NCBI RefSeq assembly: GCF_001816145.1
Contig: NZ_MDZB01000098.1
Location: forward strand, 124,001-188,000
Reading direction: 5' to 3'
DNA length: 64,000 nt
Source of the DNA: Hymenobacter lapidarius
Lineage (GTDB): Bacteria; Bacteroidota; Bacteroidia; Cytophagales; Hymenobacteraceae
Under the pieces are notes generated by a model, which was not told where the DNA came from, made no database searches, and was given only the letters and a program-made list of their open reading frames with translations. Below, piece after piece: positions 44,210 through 52,517 of the stretch (position 1 is its first letter; the number at the start of each line of letters is the position of its first letter). Made by a program: the position numbers and the translations under genes.

Positions 44210-44868
44210 TTAAGATTTGGGAGCGGTGTAGGGGAATTTTTGGAAGCATTGCGCATCAGCGCGTCCACGATGGTTTCGGGCGAACTGAAAACCGAACCGG
44301 CGGCCAGGTAGTCGTACTTCCAGAGCAAAGTACCGGCGCTACCCTCGTGAATGTTCACGGTGATGTTGGCCTGGTTGGTGGCGCCCCAGGCGCCGGCTAT
44401 CAGGCCAACGGCTAGTGCCGCGCCGTCGCTCATGGGCTTGGTAGTGCGCACGCTGGTGGTCATTACGGCATCTACGCCCAGTATTTTGGCCAATTCCTGG
44501 GGCGTGCGGCTGCGCAGCTGGTCCGTAGGAATGCCGCTTTCGCGCAGGCGCGCATCGGTCTGGCGCACGTCCTGGAAGCTCACGGTGTAGCCGCGCTGCT
44601 GGCCACGGCGCAGCAGCCAGGCGTAGATTTTTTCCTGAAAATCGAGGCCACTTTTAACTTCGGTGGCGTGTTGCTGCTCGGCATTGATATTTTTGGCTTG
44701 GTTGGGGCGCAGCTGCATGGTCACGTCGGCCGGCAGAATGGCCACCGTTTTGTGCTTGGGAGCATAATCGCGGAAATCCTTGGCCAGGTAGATAGTAGGC
44801 CCGCATGCAGTTAGCAGCAGGGCAGTGAGGGCCATTGCAGCGGTGGCCCGGAAAGTAGAAAGGCGCAT
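44210..44868 (-). CDS. Lipoprotein of the GNA1162-like/CsgG-like type, with a probable C-terminal frameshift
   Basis: A periplasm-facing lipoprotein (lipobox LLLTACGPT, Cys22) of about 218 residues. Features are YAPKHKTVAILPADVTMQLRPNQ, VSFQDVRQTDARL, ELAKILGVDAVMTTSVRTTKP and VNIHEGSAGTLLWKYDYLAAGSVFSSPETIVDALMRNASK. After NASK the literal frame runs on for over 100 residues through the antisense of odhB and HEPN, which is implausible. One extra A in the run at 44237-44241 would give KFPYTAPKS and a stop at 44210-44212, matching the normal family ending. It converges directly on the odhB fragment. Confidence 0.72.
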
Positions 44869-44949
44869 AAAGCGAATCTGAAAGGTGAGAAAATGAAATA
44901 GAATTGCGCCGGCTTTGGGGCTTGCAAATCTAGTGTCTTTTTTCTCTTT

Positions 44950-46014
44950 TCAGCGGCCGTCACGCGCAGGTGGCAAGTCCAAATCCAGGGTTTGGTCGCG
45001 CATGCACTTGAAATGGCCCTGCGGGCACTTGGCAAAGCCTATTTTGGAGCACGGACGGCACGCCAGTCCCTGCACTTCCAGCACGCGGAAATCGGTGCGG
45101 TAGGGATACATGCCGAAGGCGGGCACGGTGTTGCCCCACACGCTGAAAATCTCCTTTTTGAAGGCAGCGGCAATGTGCATCAGGCCGGTATCGTGGCTCA
45201 CCACAAACTGGGCCTGCCGCACTAGTGAGGCCGATTGATGCAGCGAATAGCGCCCGCAGCCGTTCACAATGAGTGGCTGAGTGGCTGAGTAACTGAGTGA
45301 CTTTTGGGGGAAACGGTACGGGTCGTCGGGGATGGTGGCGGCCGGGGCCTGGGCGGTGGCGGCCCTCGTCTCAAAGGCCTGTTCGATGATGTGCCCGATG
45401 CTTTCGTCCTCCGGCCCGCCCAGCAGCACGATGGGCCGATTGAGCTTACCGCACAGTTCGATGAGCTTCTCCACGGGCAGGCGCTTGGTGGCGTGCTGCG
45501 CGCCAATGGCCACTGCCACGTAGCCGCGCTGAAAGGCGGGCGGCAGGGTATGGAGGCTGATTTCCTGGTTTTCGGGAATGAAGTAGTCCAGCCCCAGGCC
45601 GTCGTCCTGCACGCCCAACGGCGCGGCGGTTTCCAGGTAGCGCTGCACGATGTGGACGCGCGGCAGCCGGTCAATCTTGGAGTTGACCAGCAACCATTTC
45701 TGCCAGTTCAGCTTGTCGAAGCTGTAGGATTTCACACCCAGGCGCAGCTTGATAAGGCGGGTGCGCAGGTTGTTATGCAGGTCGATGATGTAATCGAACT
45801 GCTCGGTTTTTAGCTCTTGCACCAGCTCATCAAGGCTGCCGGTGAGGCAGTGGACTTTGGCAACGTAGGGGTTGGGCTCCAGCAGGCCGCGGTAGCCGGG
45901 CTTGGTGGCGAAATGAACCCGCGCCCCCGGCACCTGCTGCGCCAGCGCCCGCACCACAGGCGTGGTCAGGACGATGTCGCCAATGGAGGAAAAGCGAAGG
46001 ACGAGGATTTTCAT
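44950..46014 (-). CDS. Glycosyltransferase family 9 (heptosyltransferase-like)
   Basis: A 354-residue GT9 enzyme, usually adding heptose or a related sugar to the lipopolysaccharide core at the inner face of the cytoplasmic membrane. Signature blocks are MKILVLRFSSIGDIVLTTPVVRAL, FDYIIDLHNNLRTRLIKLRLG, RPIVLLGGPEDE and QFVVSHDTGLMHIAAAFKKEIFSVWG. Residues about 225-250 (AATAQAPAATIPDDPYRFPQK then SLSYSATQPLI) look like an insertion encoded partly by a tandem 8-base repeat at 45271-45302. The frame stays open. Confidence 0.87.
   Translation of the reverse strand: MKILVLRFSSIGDIVLTTPVVRALAQQVPGARVHFATKPGYRGLLEPNPYVAKVHCLTGSLDELVQELKTEQFDYIIDLHNNLRTRLIKLRLGVKSYSFDKLNWQKWLLVNSKIDRLPRVHIVQRYLETAAPLGVQDDGLGLDYFIPENQEISLHTLPPAFQRGYVAVAIGAQHATKRLPVEKLIELCGKLNRPIVLLGGPEDESIGHIIEQAFETRAATAQAPAATIPDDPYRFPQKSLSYSATQPLIVNGCGRYSLHQSASLVRQAQFVVSHDTGLMHIAAAFKKEIFSVWGNTVPAFGMYPYRTDFRVLEVQGLACRPCSKIGFAKCPQGHFKCMRDQTLDLDLPPARDGR
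45271..45302. repeat. Four tandem 8-base repeats inside the GT9 gene
   Basis: GAGTGGCT, GAGTGGCT, GAGTAACT and GAGTGACT run head to tail. They encode (on the minus strand) the SLSYSATQPL segment just before the conserved NGCGRYSLHQSASL. Similar GAGTGACTGAGT repeats occur between genes in some Bacteroidota. Being 8 bases long, each copy number change would shift the frame. Confidence 0.7.
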
Positions 46015-46023
46015 TTTTTAGCG

Positions 46024-46085
46024 GCAATCTGCAAGCCATAAGCTGCAAGCTCTTGCCTTCAAAAGGATTGAAGCTTGTAGCTACA
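46024..46085. repeat. Possible degenerate intergenic inverted repeat
   Basis: AAGCCATAAGCTGCAAGCTC is followed by GAAGCTTGTAGCTACATA, a loosely inverted partner around a short AT-rich loop. It lies between the PolX and GT9 genes on the minus strand. Pairing is imperfect, so confidence is low. Confidence 0.3.
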
Positions 46086-46090
46086 TAACC

Positions 46091-47845
46091 CTACTCAAAC
46101 AACGACTTCTTGTATTCCAGCGGCGGGGTGATGCCGGCTTTACGCTTCTCAAAATAGGCGGCGGCTTCTTCCACCGATTTGGTATTGAACGTCATTTCCT
46201 TCGTCAGCAAGCCTTTGCGGCCCATGAGCACGCCGTAGCGCATGTCGGCGTAGCCGTCGGTATGGTGGGCGTCGGGGTTGATGCTGAGCAGCACGCCCTG
46301 GTCGAGGGCATAGCGAACCCAACGCCAATCGAGGTCGAGGCGCCAGGGGTTGGCGTTGATTTCGATGATGACCTGGTTTTTGGCGCAGGCATCGATAACG
46401 GCTTTGTAGTCGATGGGGTAGCCCTGGCGGCGCAGCAGCAGGCGGCCGGTGGGGTGGCCCAGCATGGTGCAGTAGGGGTTTTCAATGGCGCGCAGCAAGC
46501 GGTCAGTGGCTTTGCGCTCTTCCATTTTCAGGTTGGAATGCACCGAAGCCACAATGAAATCGAAGCTGGCCAGCACATCGGATGGGTAGTCGAGGGAGCC
46601 ATCGCTGAGAATGTCGCTTTCGATGCCTTTGAAAATGCGGAAGGGCGCCAGCTCGGCGTTCAGTAGGTCTATTTCCTGATGCTGCTGGCGCACCCGCTCG
46701 GCGCTGAGGCCGTTGGCGTAGTGCGCGGCTTGGCTGTGGTCGCAGATGCCGAGGTACTCGTACTGGTGGTCGCGCAGCCAGGTGGCCATTTCGCGCAGGC
46801 TGTGGTTGCCGTCGGAGTAGGTGCTGTGGTTGTGCAGGGCGCCGCGCAGGTCGCCGTTTTCGAGCAGGCGGGGCAGCTTTTTCTCGGCGGCGAGGGCAAT
46901 TTCGCCCAGGCCTTCGCGCAGCTCAGGCACGATGAATTGCAGGCCGGCCCGCTCGTAGAGGACTTCTTCCTGCTGGAATTTTTCGCGCCGGGCCCACTGG
47001 CGCAGGCTAGTGGCGGGGCCGTGGCTGTCGGCGCCGGGCAGGCTCTCGGTCAGGTGCGCTTCGGCGGCAGAGTTGAGAAACAGCTCCGTCACGAAATCTT
47101 CGACCGACGTGAGCAGTACCTCCACCTGCACGCCCGAGGGAGTGGCCGTGCCGCGCCACGCAAACGGCCCCGACCGGCGCGGGTCGGCGGTGAGGCCGCC
47201 CATGGTGTTGAGGAGCTTGTGCGCCGTTTCTGGCTGGTCGGTAGCCGCTACTACGCGCACCATTTCCACGGTTTCGAGGCGGCGGCGGACTTCGCCGGCC
47301 ACGCCTACCTGCTCGGTTTTGAGGGCACGCCGCAGGTGCTGGGCAATGTCTTCGGCCAAGGACTCGGCCTGTGGGTACAGCAGCTTGCCCTTGCTCTGGC
47401 CGGCAAACTCCAGGGCTTCGAGAATGGATTCCTGGGTCTTTTTGCCGAAGCCTTTCAGCTTGCTCACCTGGTCGGTTTCAGCGGCCTCGCGCAGCTGCTC
47501 AGTGCTTTCAATGCCCAACTCGCGCCACAGGCTGCGGATTTTTTTGGGGCCAATGCCTTTGATGCTCAGCATTTCGACCACGCCGGGCGGGGTGGCTTCC
47601 AGCAGGCGCTGCAGCTCCGGGAACGTGCCAGTATCGAGCAGCTCGGCCACCTTGGCGGCGGCGGTTTTGCTCAGGCCGGTGCGGTCGGGCAGGCCGGAGC
47701 GCTCCACTTCCGCCACGGGAAAGCTCAGGGCCTCGAGGGCGCTGGCGGTGCCTTCGATGGCGCGGATTTTGAAAGGGTTTTCGTCGTGCAGCTCCATGAG
47801 CTGGGCGGCCAGCTTGAAGGCGCGGGTCAGGGCGCGATTATCCAC
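46091..47845 (-). CDS. polX: PolX-type protein: degenerate polymerase domain plus PHP nuclease domain
   Basis: A 584-residue protein with the layout of bacterial/archaeal PolX. A helix-hairpin-helix with GIGPKK at 97-102 and the polymerase fold are followed by a C-terminal PHP domain. The PHP metal-binding motifs are intact: HNHSTYSDG at 338-346, CDHSQAAHYANG, GIESDIL, VASVHSN, LGHPTGR and INPDAHHTDG. The polymerase motif usually reads GSxRRxxExxxDxD. Here it is GEVRRRLETVEMVRVV (184-199), with Met and Arg in place of the two aspartates, and VQVEV (239-243) in place of the third. It probably acts as a 3'-5' exonuclease or phosphoesterase rather than a polymerase. Confidence 0.88.
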   Translation of the reverse strand: MDNRALTRAFKLAAQLMELHDENPFKIRAIEGTASALEALSFPVAEVERSGLPDRTGLSKTAAAKVAELLDTGTFPELQRLLEATPPGVVEMLSIKGIGPKKIRSLWRELGIESTEQLREAAETDQVSKLKGFGKKTQESILEALEFAGQSKGKLLYPQAESLAEDIAQHLRRALKTEQVGVAGEVRRRLETVEMVRVVAATDQPETAHKLLNTMGGLTADPRRSGPFAWRGTATPSGVQVEVLLTSVEDFVTELFLNSAAEAHLTESLPGADSHGPATSLRQWARREKFQQEEVLYERAGLQFIVPELREGLGEIALAAEKKLPRLLENGDLRGALHNHSTYSDGNHSLREMATWLRDHQYEYLGICDHSQAAHYANGLSAERVRQQHQEIDLLNAELAPFRIFKGIESDILSDGSLDYPSDVLASFDFIVASVHSNLKMEERKATDRLLRAIENPYCTMLGHPTGRLLLRRQGYPIDYKAVIDACAKNQVIIEINANPWRLDLDWRWVRYALDQGVLLSINPDAHHTDGYADMRYGVLMGRKGLLTKEMTFNTKSVEEAAAYFEKRKAGITPPLEYKKSLFE

Positions 47846-47982
47846 GGGGAGGGGGTTGTTGGGGGCACGAATGTAGCGTATGACAGGGCTTACGCGCCTG
47901 AGCAGGGGTCGTCCAACTGCCCTTAAAATCCGTAGCTACTTGATTAAGCCTACCTTTCCGCTCGTCCTTTTCGCCGAATCCT

Positions 47983-48399
47983 ATGCGTGCGCTGTTTTCT
48001 TATACCGGACTTTTGCTGGCCGCGCTGCTGCTGGCTACCGCCTGCAAAAAAACCCGGTCCACGGCCGTCGTCACCATGCACCAGCTTGAGGGCACCTGGC
48101 TGAATTCCCACGAAGAAAACGGAGGGGACACGCTGGTGTACCGGCCCCAAACGTATAAGTTCCCTCCTTCGCGGGGCCGCACCGGCTTTAGAATCGAGCC
48201 CTTCAGCCACTTTGAACAGTTTGATATTGCGCCCACTGACGGCCTCACCGACCGCCCCGGTACCTGGACCATCGACCGTAAGCTGTACATGCGCATCACC
48301 CTCGAAAGTGGCCCGAATCCGAACTACACCCTACAAGTACTTGACCTTGACACGGTGAAACACATACTGAAAGTGCGCCGGCTTCCTGAAAGAAAATAG
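47983..48399 (+). CDS. Small lipocalin-like lipoprotein
   Basis: A 138-residue lipoprotein (lipobox LLATACKK, Cys21). The mature part, MHQLEGTWLNSHEENGGDTLVYRP, TWTIDRKLYMRITLESG and YTLQVLDLDTVKHILKVRRL, reads like a small lipocalin-type or DUF-type beta barrel that starts with an EGTW motif. It lies just before the thioredoxin-ApbE operon but is separated by about 100 bases. The function is unknown. Confidence 0.72.
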   Translation: MRALFSYTGLLLAALLLATACKKTRSTAVVTMHQLEGTWLNSHEENGGDTLVYRPQTYKFPPSRGRTGFRIEPFSHFEQFDIAPTDGLTDRPGTWTIDRKLYMRITLESGPNPNYTLQVLDLDTVKHILKVRRLPERK

Positions 48400-48505
48400 G
48401 CCCGGTGACGCTTGCGGCCCTTGGCCCATCACTTATTGTCCATCTCTCAGAACCAACCTACCGGGTAGGGAGTTATCGCGACTACCTGACTTACCTCATT
48501 GACCT

Positions 48506-49063
48506 ATGATGCCGTTGACTGCGAAAGGCCCACTGCTGGCCATTGCCCTGGGCTGCCTTTTGATAAGCGCTTCGCCCGCCGCCGGACAGCAAGCCGCTAC
48601 TACAGCTTCGGCCAAAACCGCGCCGCAGCCGGTGTCGCCCCTCATTTCGGCGCCGCAGGTGCTGCTAGATGCCCCGGCCGCCTGGCTCAGCAACCTGGGC
48701 GCGGCCCAGGCGCAGGCCAAAGCCACCAACCGGCCCGTGCTGGTAGTTTTTTCGGGTTCCGACTGGTGTAAACCCTGCATTATGTACGAGCGGGAAGTGT
48801 TTTCGCAGCCGGCCTTCACTGCTTATGCGAAGGACCGGCTGGTGCTGGCTCATTTTGATTTTCCGCGCCAGAAGCGCAACCAGCCCACGGCCGCTCAACT
48901 AAAGCTCAACGAAGCCGCCGCCGCGCAGCTCAACCGGTCGGGCGACTTCCCACTGGCCGTGCTGCTCTCGCCTGATGGCAAGGTGCTGGCCAAAACCGGA
49001 TATGTTGCCGGTGGTCCCGCTGCGTTTGAGGCTTACCTGAACAAAGTATTGCTGGCGCGGTAG
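48506..49063 (+). CDS. Exported thioredoxin-like protein
   Basis: A 185-residue thioredoxin_7-type protein. The signal peptide is PLLAIALGCLLISASPAAGQ. The thioredoxin fold carries the redox motif DWCKPC at about residues 90-95 and VREVFSQ-like YEREVFSQPAFTAYA. It ends GDFPLAVLLSPDGKVLAKTGYVAGGPAAFEAYLNKVL. It begins an operon with apbE, a DUF4266 and a DUF3570 gene and probably keeps cysteines of one of these partners reduced in the periplasm. Confidence 0.85.
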   Translation: MMPLTAKGPLLAIALGCLLISASPAAGQQAATTASAKTAPQPVSPLISAPQVLLDAPAAWLSNLGAAQAQAKATNRPVLVVFSGSDWCKPCIMYEREVFSQPAFTAYAKDRLVLAHFDFPRQKRNQPTAAQLKLNEAAAAQLNRSGDFPLAVLLSPDGKVLAKTGYVAGGPAAFEAYLNKVLLAR

Positions 49064-49131
49064 TTCCATTGCCCCACCAGCGTGAGCTTATCGGGCAAAG
49101 CGCTTTGTTGGCTCACGGTTTTTTTAGGTTA

Positions 49132-50178
49132 ATGAAAGCAATAAGAAAACCCGGGCAGTGGCTTGGGCTGCTGTTGGGCCTGTTGCTGCTGGGGCAGCCG
49201 GGTGGGGCGCGGGGCGGGGCGCCGCGCCATACATTCACCCGAAGCGCGCACGTGATGGGGTCGCGGTTTACCTTTACGGTGGTGGCCGAGAACGACTCGG
49301 CCGGGCAGCGGGCTCTGCGCGCGGGCCTGGGCGAAGTGCGGCGCATCGACCGCCTCATGTCGTTTTGGGATTCTACTTCCGAGGTGGTGCACATCAACCG
49401 CATGGCCGGCATCCGGCCGGTGGCGGTATCGCCCGAAACCTTCGACCTCATCAGCCGGACGCTGCGGCTCTCGCAGCTAAGCGGCGGCGCTTTCGACATC
49501 ACTTTTGCCAGCGCCGACAAGCTCTACCGATTCGACCGCCAAGCCCACCCTAGCCTGCCCGACTCGGCGCTGGTGCGGGCTTCGGTGCGGCGCATCGGTT
49601 GGCAAAAACTCAAACTGGACGCGGCCCGCCACACGGTGTACCTGCCCGAAAAAGGCATGCGCATCAACCTGGCGGGCATCCTACAAGGCTACGGCATCCG
49701 CCGGGCCAAGCAAGTGCTCACCGAAATGGGCATTCGGGGCGGGCTGCTGAACGGCTCGGGCGACATTTATTGCTGGGGCCGACAGGCCGACGGCTCGCTG
49801 TGGCGCGTGGCCATCGGCGACCCCGACCACCCGCACAGCGTGGCCGCCTGGGTGGAGGTGACGGACGTGGCCGTGGTCACGGCCGGCAACTACGAGCAGT
49901 ACTTCACGGTGGGCGGGCAGGTTTACGGGCACATCATCAACCCGCACACCGGCTACCCCTCGGTGGGGCTGCGCTCGGTCACGATTGTGTGCGCCGACGT
50001 GGAACTGGCCGACGGCCTGGACGAAGTGGTATTTGTGAAGGGCCCCACCGAGGGCCTGGCGTTTATCAATAGCCTGAAAGGAGTTGATTGTACGTTGATA
50101 ACGGACGACAACCGCACGCTGGTGTCGCGCGGCATGAAACTGAATTATTACCACGGCCCTACCAACGCCCAGCCCTAA
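49132..50178 (+). CDS. apbE: FAD:protein FMN transferase (ApbE family)
   Basis: A 348-residue exported enzyme that attaches FMN covalently to Ser/Thr of extracytoplasmic proteins. The N-terminal hydrophobic segment (LGLLLGLLLLGQPGGARGG) is a signal or anchor. The core has VMGSRFTFTVVAEN, INRMAGIRPVAVSPETFDLI, INLAGILQGYGI, LLNGSGDIYCWG and YGHIINPHTGYPSVGLRSVTIV. The ATG at 49132 (MKAIRKPGQW) is chosen; an alternative in-frame start at 49069 lies inside the intergenic region. It sits between a thioredoxin and a DUF4266 gene. Confidence 0.93.
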   Translation: MKAIRKPGQWLGLLLGLLLLGQPGGARGGAPRHTFTRSAHVMGSRFTFTVVAENDSAGQRALRAGLGEVRRIDRLMSFWDSTSEVVHINRMAGIRPVAVSPETFDLISRTLRLSQLSGGAFDITFASADKLYRFDRQAHPSLPDSALVRASVRRIGWQKLKLDAARHTVYLPEKGMRINLAGILQGYGIRRAKQVLTEMGIRGGLLNGSGDIYCWGRQADGSLWRVAIGDPDHPHSVAAWVEVTDVAVVTAGNYEQYFTVGGQVYGHIINPHTGYPSVGLRSVTIVCADVELADGLDEVVFVKGPTEGLAFINSLKGVDCTLITDDNRTLVSRGMKLNYYHGPTNAQP

Positions 50179-50190
50179 CCTCATCGACCA

Positions 50191-50439
50191 ATGGCCATGC
50201 CAAAAACCCGATTTCCATTCCCTGCCCGCCTGCTGCTGGCACTACTACTACTCCCGCTGCTCGCGGCGCTGCCCAGTTGCGTATCGGTAGCGGCGTACCA
50301 GAAAGCCTACCTCAACGACGAGGATATGAAGCTGAGCAGCAAGATAGTGGAAACCCCCGAAACCAACTTCCAAAGCTACCGCGAGGGCGCCGGCGGCGCC
50401 AATGGTGGTAAAGTAGGCGGCGGCTGCGGCTGTAATTAA
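50191..50439 (+). CDS. DUF4266 small lipoprotein with Cys-rich tail
   Basis: An 82-residue lipoprotein: signal sequence with LLALLLLPLLAALPSC (lipobox Cys30) and a short body (SVAAYQKAYLNDEDMKLSSKIVETPETNFQSYREGA). The Gly-rich tail is GGANGGKVGGGCGCN. The final CGC pair and YREGA match the DUF4266 signature. These proteins occur with ApbE and DUF3570 proteins in several phyla. Two C-terminal cysteines could bind metal or be redox-active; this is inference. Confidence 0.85.
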   Translation: MAMPKTRFPFPARLLLALLLLPLLAALPSCVSVAAYQKAYLNDEDMKLSSKIVETPETNFQSYREGAGGANGGKVGGGCGCN

Positions 50440-50575
50440 TTGAAGTATTCGCTAATGGCTGGGCACTTAAACACATGAGACTATTTAATTTGGAACGGGG
50501 GCTGCGGCCAGCCAATGCGGCGCCCGGCCACAAGCCGGCACCGCTTCCCACGGCGGGGAGTACCATCCAGAAATA

Positions 50576-51898
50576 ATGAATTCCTTGAAACACTTACTAC
50601 TTCAATTGCTGGCCGCCGTGCTGCTTGCCGCGCCGGTGCTGGCCCAGAATCAGCCGAGCGGTACGCCACTGCTGCCGAACCGGGTAGACGGCTTCGGTGC
50701 CCCGGCGGCGGCTACCGTGCCCGTAAACCGGGCCCGCGACGAAGCCACCATCGACATTCTGGGCAGCTACTACCAGCAGGACGGTACCCACGGCGCGGTG
50801 GAAGGCGGCCGCGGCACCGAGCAGCTAACCGACCTGACGCCCACCATTATCCTCAATATCCCGCTGGATACGGTGAGCCGGCTGACCGTCAACATCGGCA
50901 CCGATTTTTACGCCTCCGCCTCCACCGACCGGATTGACTTTGCCCTGTCCACGCCCTCCAGCCGCGACGAGCGGATACACGCCGACTTTGGCTACACCCG
51001 CGAGCAAAAGGCCCGGGGCACGCAGTGGGGCGCGGGAGTGGGTTTCTCGCAGGAATACGATTACCTGTCGTTCAACGGGGTGGGCTCCTTCGCCAAGACC
51101 TCGGCCGATGGCAACCGGCAGCTGGGCATCACGGCCCAGGTTTTTATCGACCAGGCTACCCTAATCAGGCCCATTGAGCTGCGCGGCACCCCGGCCGTGG
51201 GCGATGGCGCCCGCCAGAGCTACAACGTGTCAGTTTCGTACTCACAAGTCCTGACCAAGCGCCTGCAAGTGGGCATCAGCACAGAGCTGGTGCAGCAAAA
51301 CGGGCTGCTGAGCACGCCGTTTCACCGGGTGTATTTTTTCGATAATCCCGACCCAAACCGTGCGCTCACGGTCGACAACAGCTTCGCGCCCCTCGCGCCC
51401 TCGGCGGCCCGGGTCGAAAAGCTGCCCAGCTCCCGCTTCAAGTACCCGGTGGGGCTGCGGCTGAACTACTACGCGTCGGACCTGGTCCAGATTCGCTCTT
51501 ACTACCGCTTCTACAACGACAATTTCGGTATTCAGGCCCACACGTTTGAGTTGGAGCTGCCGGTGAAAGTGACGCCGTTTTTCGTGCTGTACCCCTTCTA
51601 CCGCTACCATCAGCAAACGGCTTCTACCTACTTTGCCCCTTACCTGGGCCATTCTATTGCTGATAAATACTACACGTCCGACTACGACCTGTCGGGTTTC
51701 ACGGCCCACAAAACGGGCCTGGGCCTGCGCTACTCGCCGGTGTACAGCATCGGCCGCTTTCGCGTGCCGGGCCACGACCGCGCGGGCCGGGCGCGCGTCA
51801 TGCGGTTCCGGTCGGTGGACCTGCGCTATGCGCACTACCAGCGCAGCACCGACCTTACCGCCGACATCCTGAGCTTCGACTTGGGATTTTCTCTGTAG
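50576..51898 (+). CDS. DUF3570 outer-membrane beta-barrel protein
   Basis: A 440-residue protein with a signal peptide (LLQLLAAVLLAAPVLAQ). The mature part begins with NRVDGFGAPAAATVPVNRARDEATIDILGSYYQQDGTHGAVEGGRGTE and continues as alternating beta strands (GTQWGAGVGFSQEYDYLSFNGVGSF, GLRLNYYASDLVQIRSYYRFYNDNFG) to a C-terminal strand. Together with the thioredoxin, ApbE and DUF4266 genes it forms a conserved-looking four-gene operon, which suggests an extracellular or outer-membrane flavin/redox function. Confidence 0.85.
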   Translation: MNSLKHLLLQLLAAVLLAAPVLAQNQPSGTPLLPNRVDGFGAPAAATVPVNRARDEATIDILGSYYQQDGTHGAVEGGRGTEQLTDLTPTIILNIPLDTVSRLTVNIGTDFYASASTDRIDFALSTPSSRDERIHADFGYTREQKARGTQWGAGVGFSQEYDYLSFNGVGSFAKTSADGNRQLGITAQVFIDQATLIRPIELRGTPAVGDGARQSYNVSVSYSQVLTKRLQVGISTELVQQNGLLSTPFHRVYFFDNPDPNRALTVDNSFAPLAPSAARVEKLPSSRFKYPVGLRLNYYASDLVQIRSYYRFYNDNFGIQAHTFELELPVKVTPFFVLYPFYRYHQQTASTYFAPYLGHSIADKYYTSDYDLSGFTAHKTGLGLRYSPVYSIGRFRVPGHDRAGRARVMRFRSVDLRYAHYQRSTDLTADILSFDLGFSL

Positions 51899-51999
51899 GC
51901 CAGTGGCTGACCGGGCTGGTGCGTGACGCAGGAGCTTACTTTGTGGTGCAACGCCACCGGCTCACGCTACGGGCCGCTGCTTCCCCCACTTTTTGATTG

Positions 52000-52413
52000 A
52001 TGATGACGCACTGGCTGGTTAAATCCGAACCCGAAGCGTATTCCTGGGCCACGTTTGTGCACGAAGACGGCACCGCCTGGACCGGCGTGCGCAACTACCA
52101 GGCCCGCAACAACCTCAACCTGATGCAGCCCGGCGACCTGGTGCTGTTCTACCACAGCGTGAGCGAAAAAGCCGTGGTGGGCATTGCCGAAGTAGCCGCC
52201 CCGGCCGCACCCGATGCCACCGCCGAAGCTGGCTCGCCGTGGGTGGCCGTGGCACTGCGCCCGGTGCAGCCCCTGCCCCGGCCCGTGAGCCTGGCCCAGC
52301 TCAAGGCCGATGCCCGCCTGAGCGAACTGGCCCTGCTGCGCCAGTCGCGCCTGTCGGTGCTGCTGGTGCGGCCCGAAGAGTTTGACGCCATACTGGCGCT
52401 GGGCACCAAATAA
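52000..52413 (+). CDS. EVE-domain protein
   Basis: A 137-residue PUA-like EVE domain: MTHWLVKSEPEAYSWATFVHEDGTAWTGVRNYQARNNL, MQPGDLVLFYHSVSEKAVVGIAEV and WVAVALRPVQPLPRPVSLAQLKAD. The family is related to YTH domains and is thought to bind modified bases in DNA or RNA. An aromatic cage is consistent with W4/W17/W29-type residues. The ATG at 52000 is chosen because the earlier TTG lacks support. Confidence 0.88.
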   Translation: MMTHWLVKSEPEAYSWATFVHEDGTAWTGVRNYQARNNLNLMQPGDLVLFYHSVSEKAVVGIAEVAAPAAPDATAEAGSPWVAVALRPVQPLPRPVSLAQLKADARLSELALLRQSRLSVLLVRPEEFDAILALGTK

Positions 52414-52517
52414 AGCGGATTGCACAGAACAAAAAGGCGGGCTTCGGTTGTATCTTTAAAACGATAACCACTGGTAGCAGTGGCGTGTACACAGTTGCTT
52501 TCTTTAAGCTGAAGGGC

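Noticed and set aside
46679-47926. 415-codon plus-strand open frame opposite polX
   Set aside because: It overlaps the whole PolX coding region and has no domain or signal; a shadow frame.
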